This document shows, in pieces, positions 5,694 through 5,844 of a stretch of DNA of 5,844 bases (within the stretch, counting starts at the first letter, position 1; each line of letters starts with the position of its first letter). The position numbers and the translations under genes were made by a program. The notes under the pieces were generated by a model. That model was not told the DNA's origin and did not search any database. It saw only the letters and a program-made list of their open reading frames with translations. The stretch is from Clostridia bacterium (GTDB lineage Bacteria > Bacillota > Clostridia > Oscillospirales > Acutalibacteraceae). The stretch spans positions 1-5,844 of the forward strand of contig JAFQKZ010000040.1 in assembly GCA_017414725.1 (NCBI GenBank), read 5' to 3'.

Positions 5694-5844
5694 ATGTTTA
5701 ATAATTTTGTGAACAAGTTCAAGAAATTTTTGAGTGTGTTTGTAAGTTTATGTATTTTAACGTGTTTTGTAAACACAAATAATATTATTTTTTCATTGAG
5801 TGGTGGTATTGCTAATTCTGACTCAGAGAAAGCATTAGTGCCTG
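5694..5844 (+). CDS. secreted or membrane-anchored protein, N-terminus only
   Basis: ATG 5694 follows AGGAGG by 8 nt and opens a frame that runs to the window's end (50 codons plus one base). The product starts MFNNFVNKFKKF, a basic n-region, followed by the hydrophobic LSVFVSLCILTCFV (13-26), then a polar stretch ending SDSEKALVP. This is a signal peptide or single N-terminal membrane anchor. The Cys residues at 20 and 24 are not in a lipobox. A cleavage near SGGIA (37-41) is possible. I do not recognise the protein. The closing ALVP recalls the start of the core domain in some clostridial SpoIVB-type peptidases, but that is a weak resemblance, and the vegetative-looking promoter argues against it. 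It has its own promoter after the rpsT terminator and is an independent unit. That a gene starts here is well supported; its function is open. Confidence 0.8.
   Translation, partial: MFNNFVNKFKKFLSVFVSLCILTCFVNTNNIIFSLSGGIANSDSEKALVP

Noticed and set aside
1..5844. Mobile element, CRISPR, toxin-antitoxin or defence system
   Set aside because: No transposase, integrase, spaced repeats, small paired genes or composition break was seen. All genes are on one strand and belong to housekeeping or ordinary envelope families.

Overview
This is an AT-rich window of bacterial chromosome, roughly one third G+C by eye. It holds seven complete genes and the start of an eighth, all on the + strand. The Shine-Dalgarno sites are strong (AGGAGG or close), the genes are tightly spaced, and the rplM-rpsI, DegV and DUF5067-type lipoprotein genes are all familiar from low-GC Gram-positives. 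Together these point to a Firmicute, most likely a member of the Clostridia. No finer placement is supported. Every reading frame closes under the standard code, with TGG for Trp.

Layout. Positions 1-84 hold an extended -10 promoter and the leader of asnB, a glutamine-dependent asparagine synthetase (85-1926). After a 128-nt gap comes a small lipoprotein with a DUF5067-like domain (2055-2678). Next, 52 nt on and without a recognisable ribosome site, is nth, endonuclease III (2731-3378). A 140-nt AT-rich gap then carries a sigma-A-type promoter and two copies of a 12-nt palindrome. This promoter appears to open a four-gene unit: rplM (L13) and rpsI (S9), joined by a TAATG stop/start overlap, then a DegV-family fatty-acid-binding protein, then rpsT (S20). 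The unit closes with a strong intrinsic terminator at 5564-5603, the only convincing terminator seen. Downstream, a near-consensus promoter (TTGACA, 17 nt, TATATT) and an AGGAGG site drive a secreted or membrane-anchored protein whose first 50 codons are present before the window ends.

How the genes fit together. The content is mostly housekeeping: amino-acid synthesis, base-excision repair, ribosome assembly and exogenous fatty-acid handling. There is no sign of mobile elements, CRISPR, phage, restriction or toxin-antitoxin modules, RNA genes, frameshifts or broken genes. I found no previously undescribed multi-gene system. The items worth a second look are small: nested inverted repeats around the terminator, palindromes flanking the rplM promoter, a Shine-Dalgarno site in a hairpin loop, a repeated gene-end motif, a small duplication after nth, and the unidentified secreted protein at the right edge.
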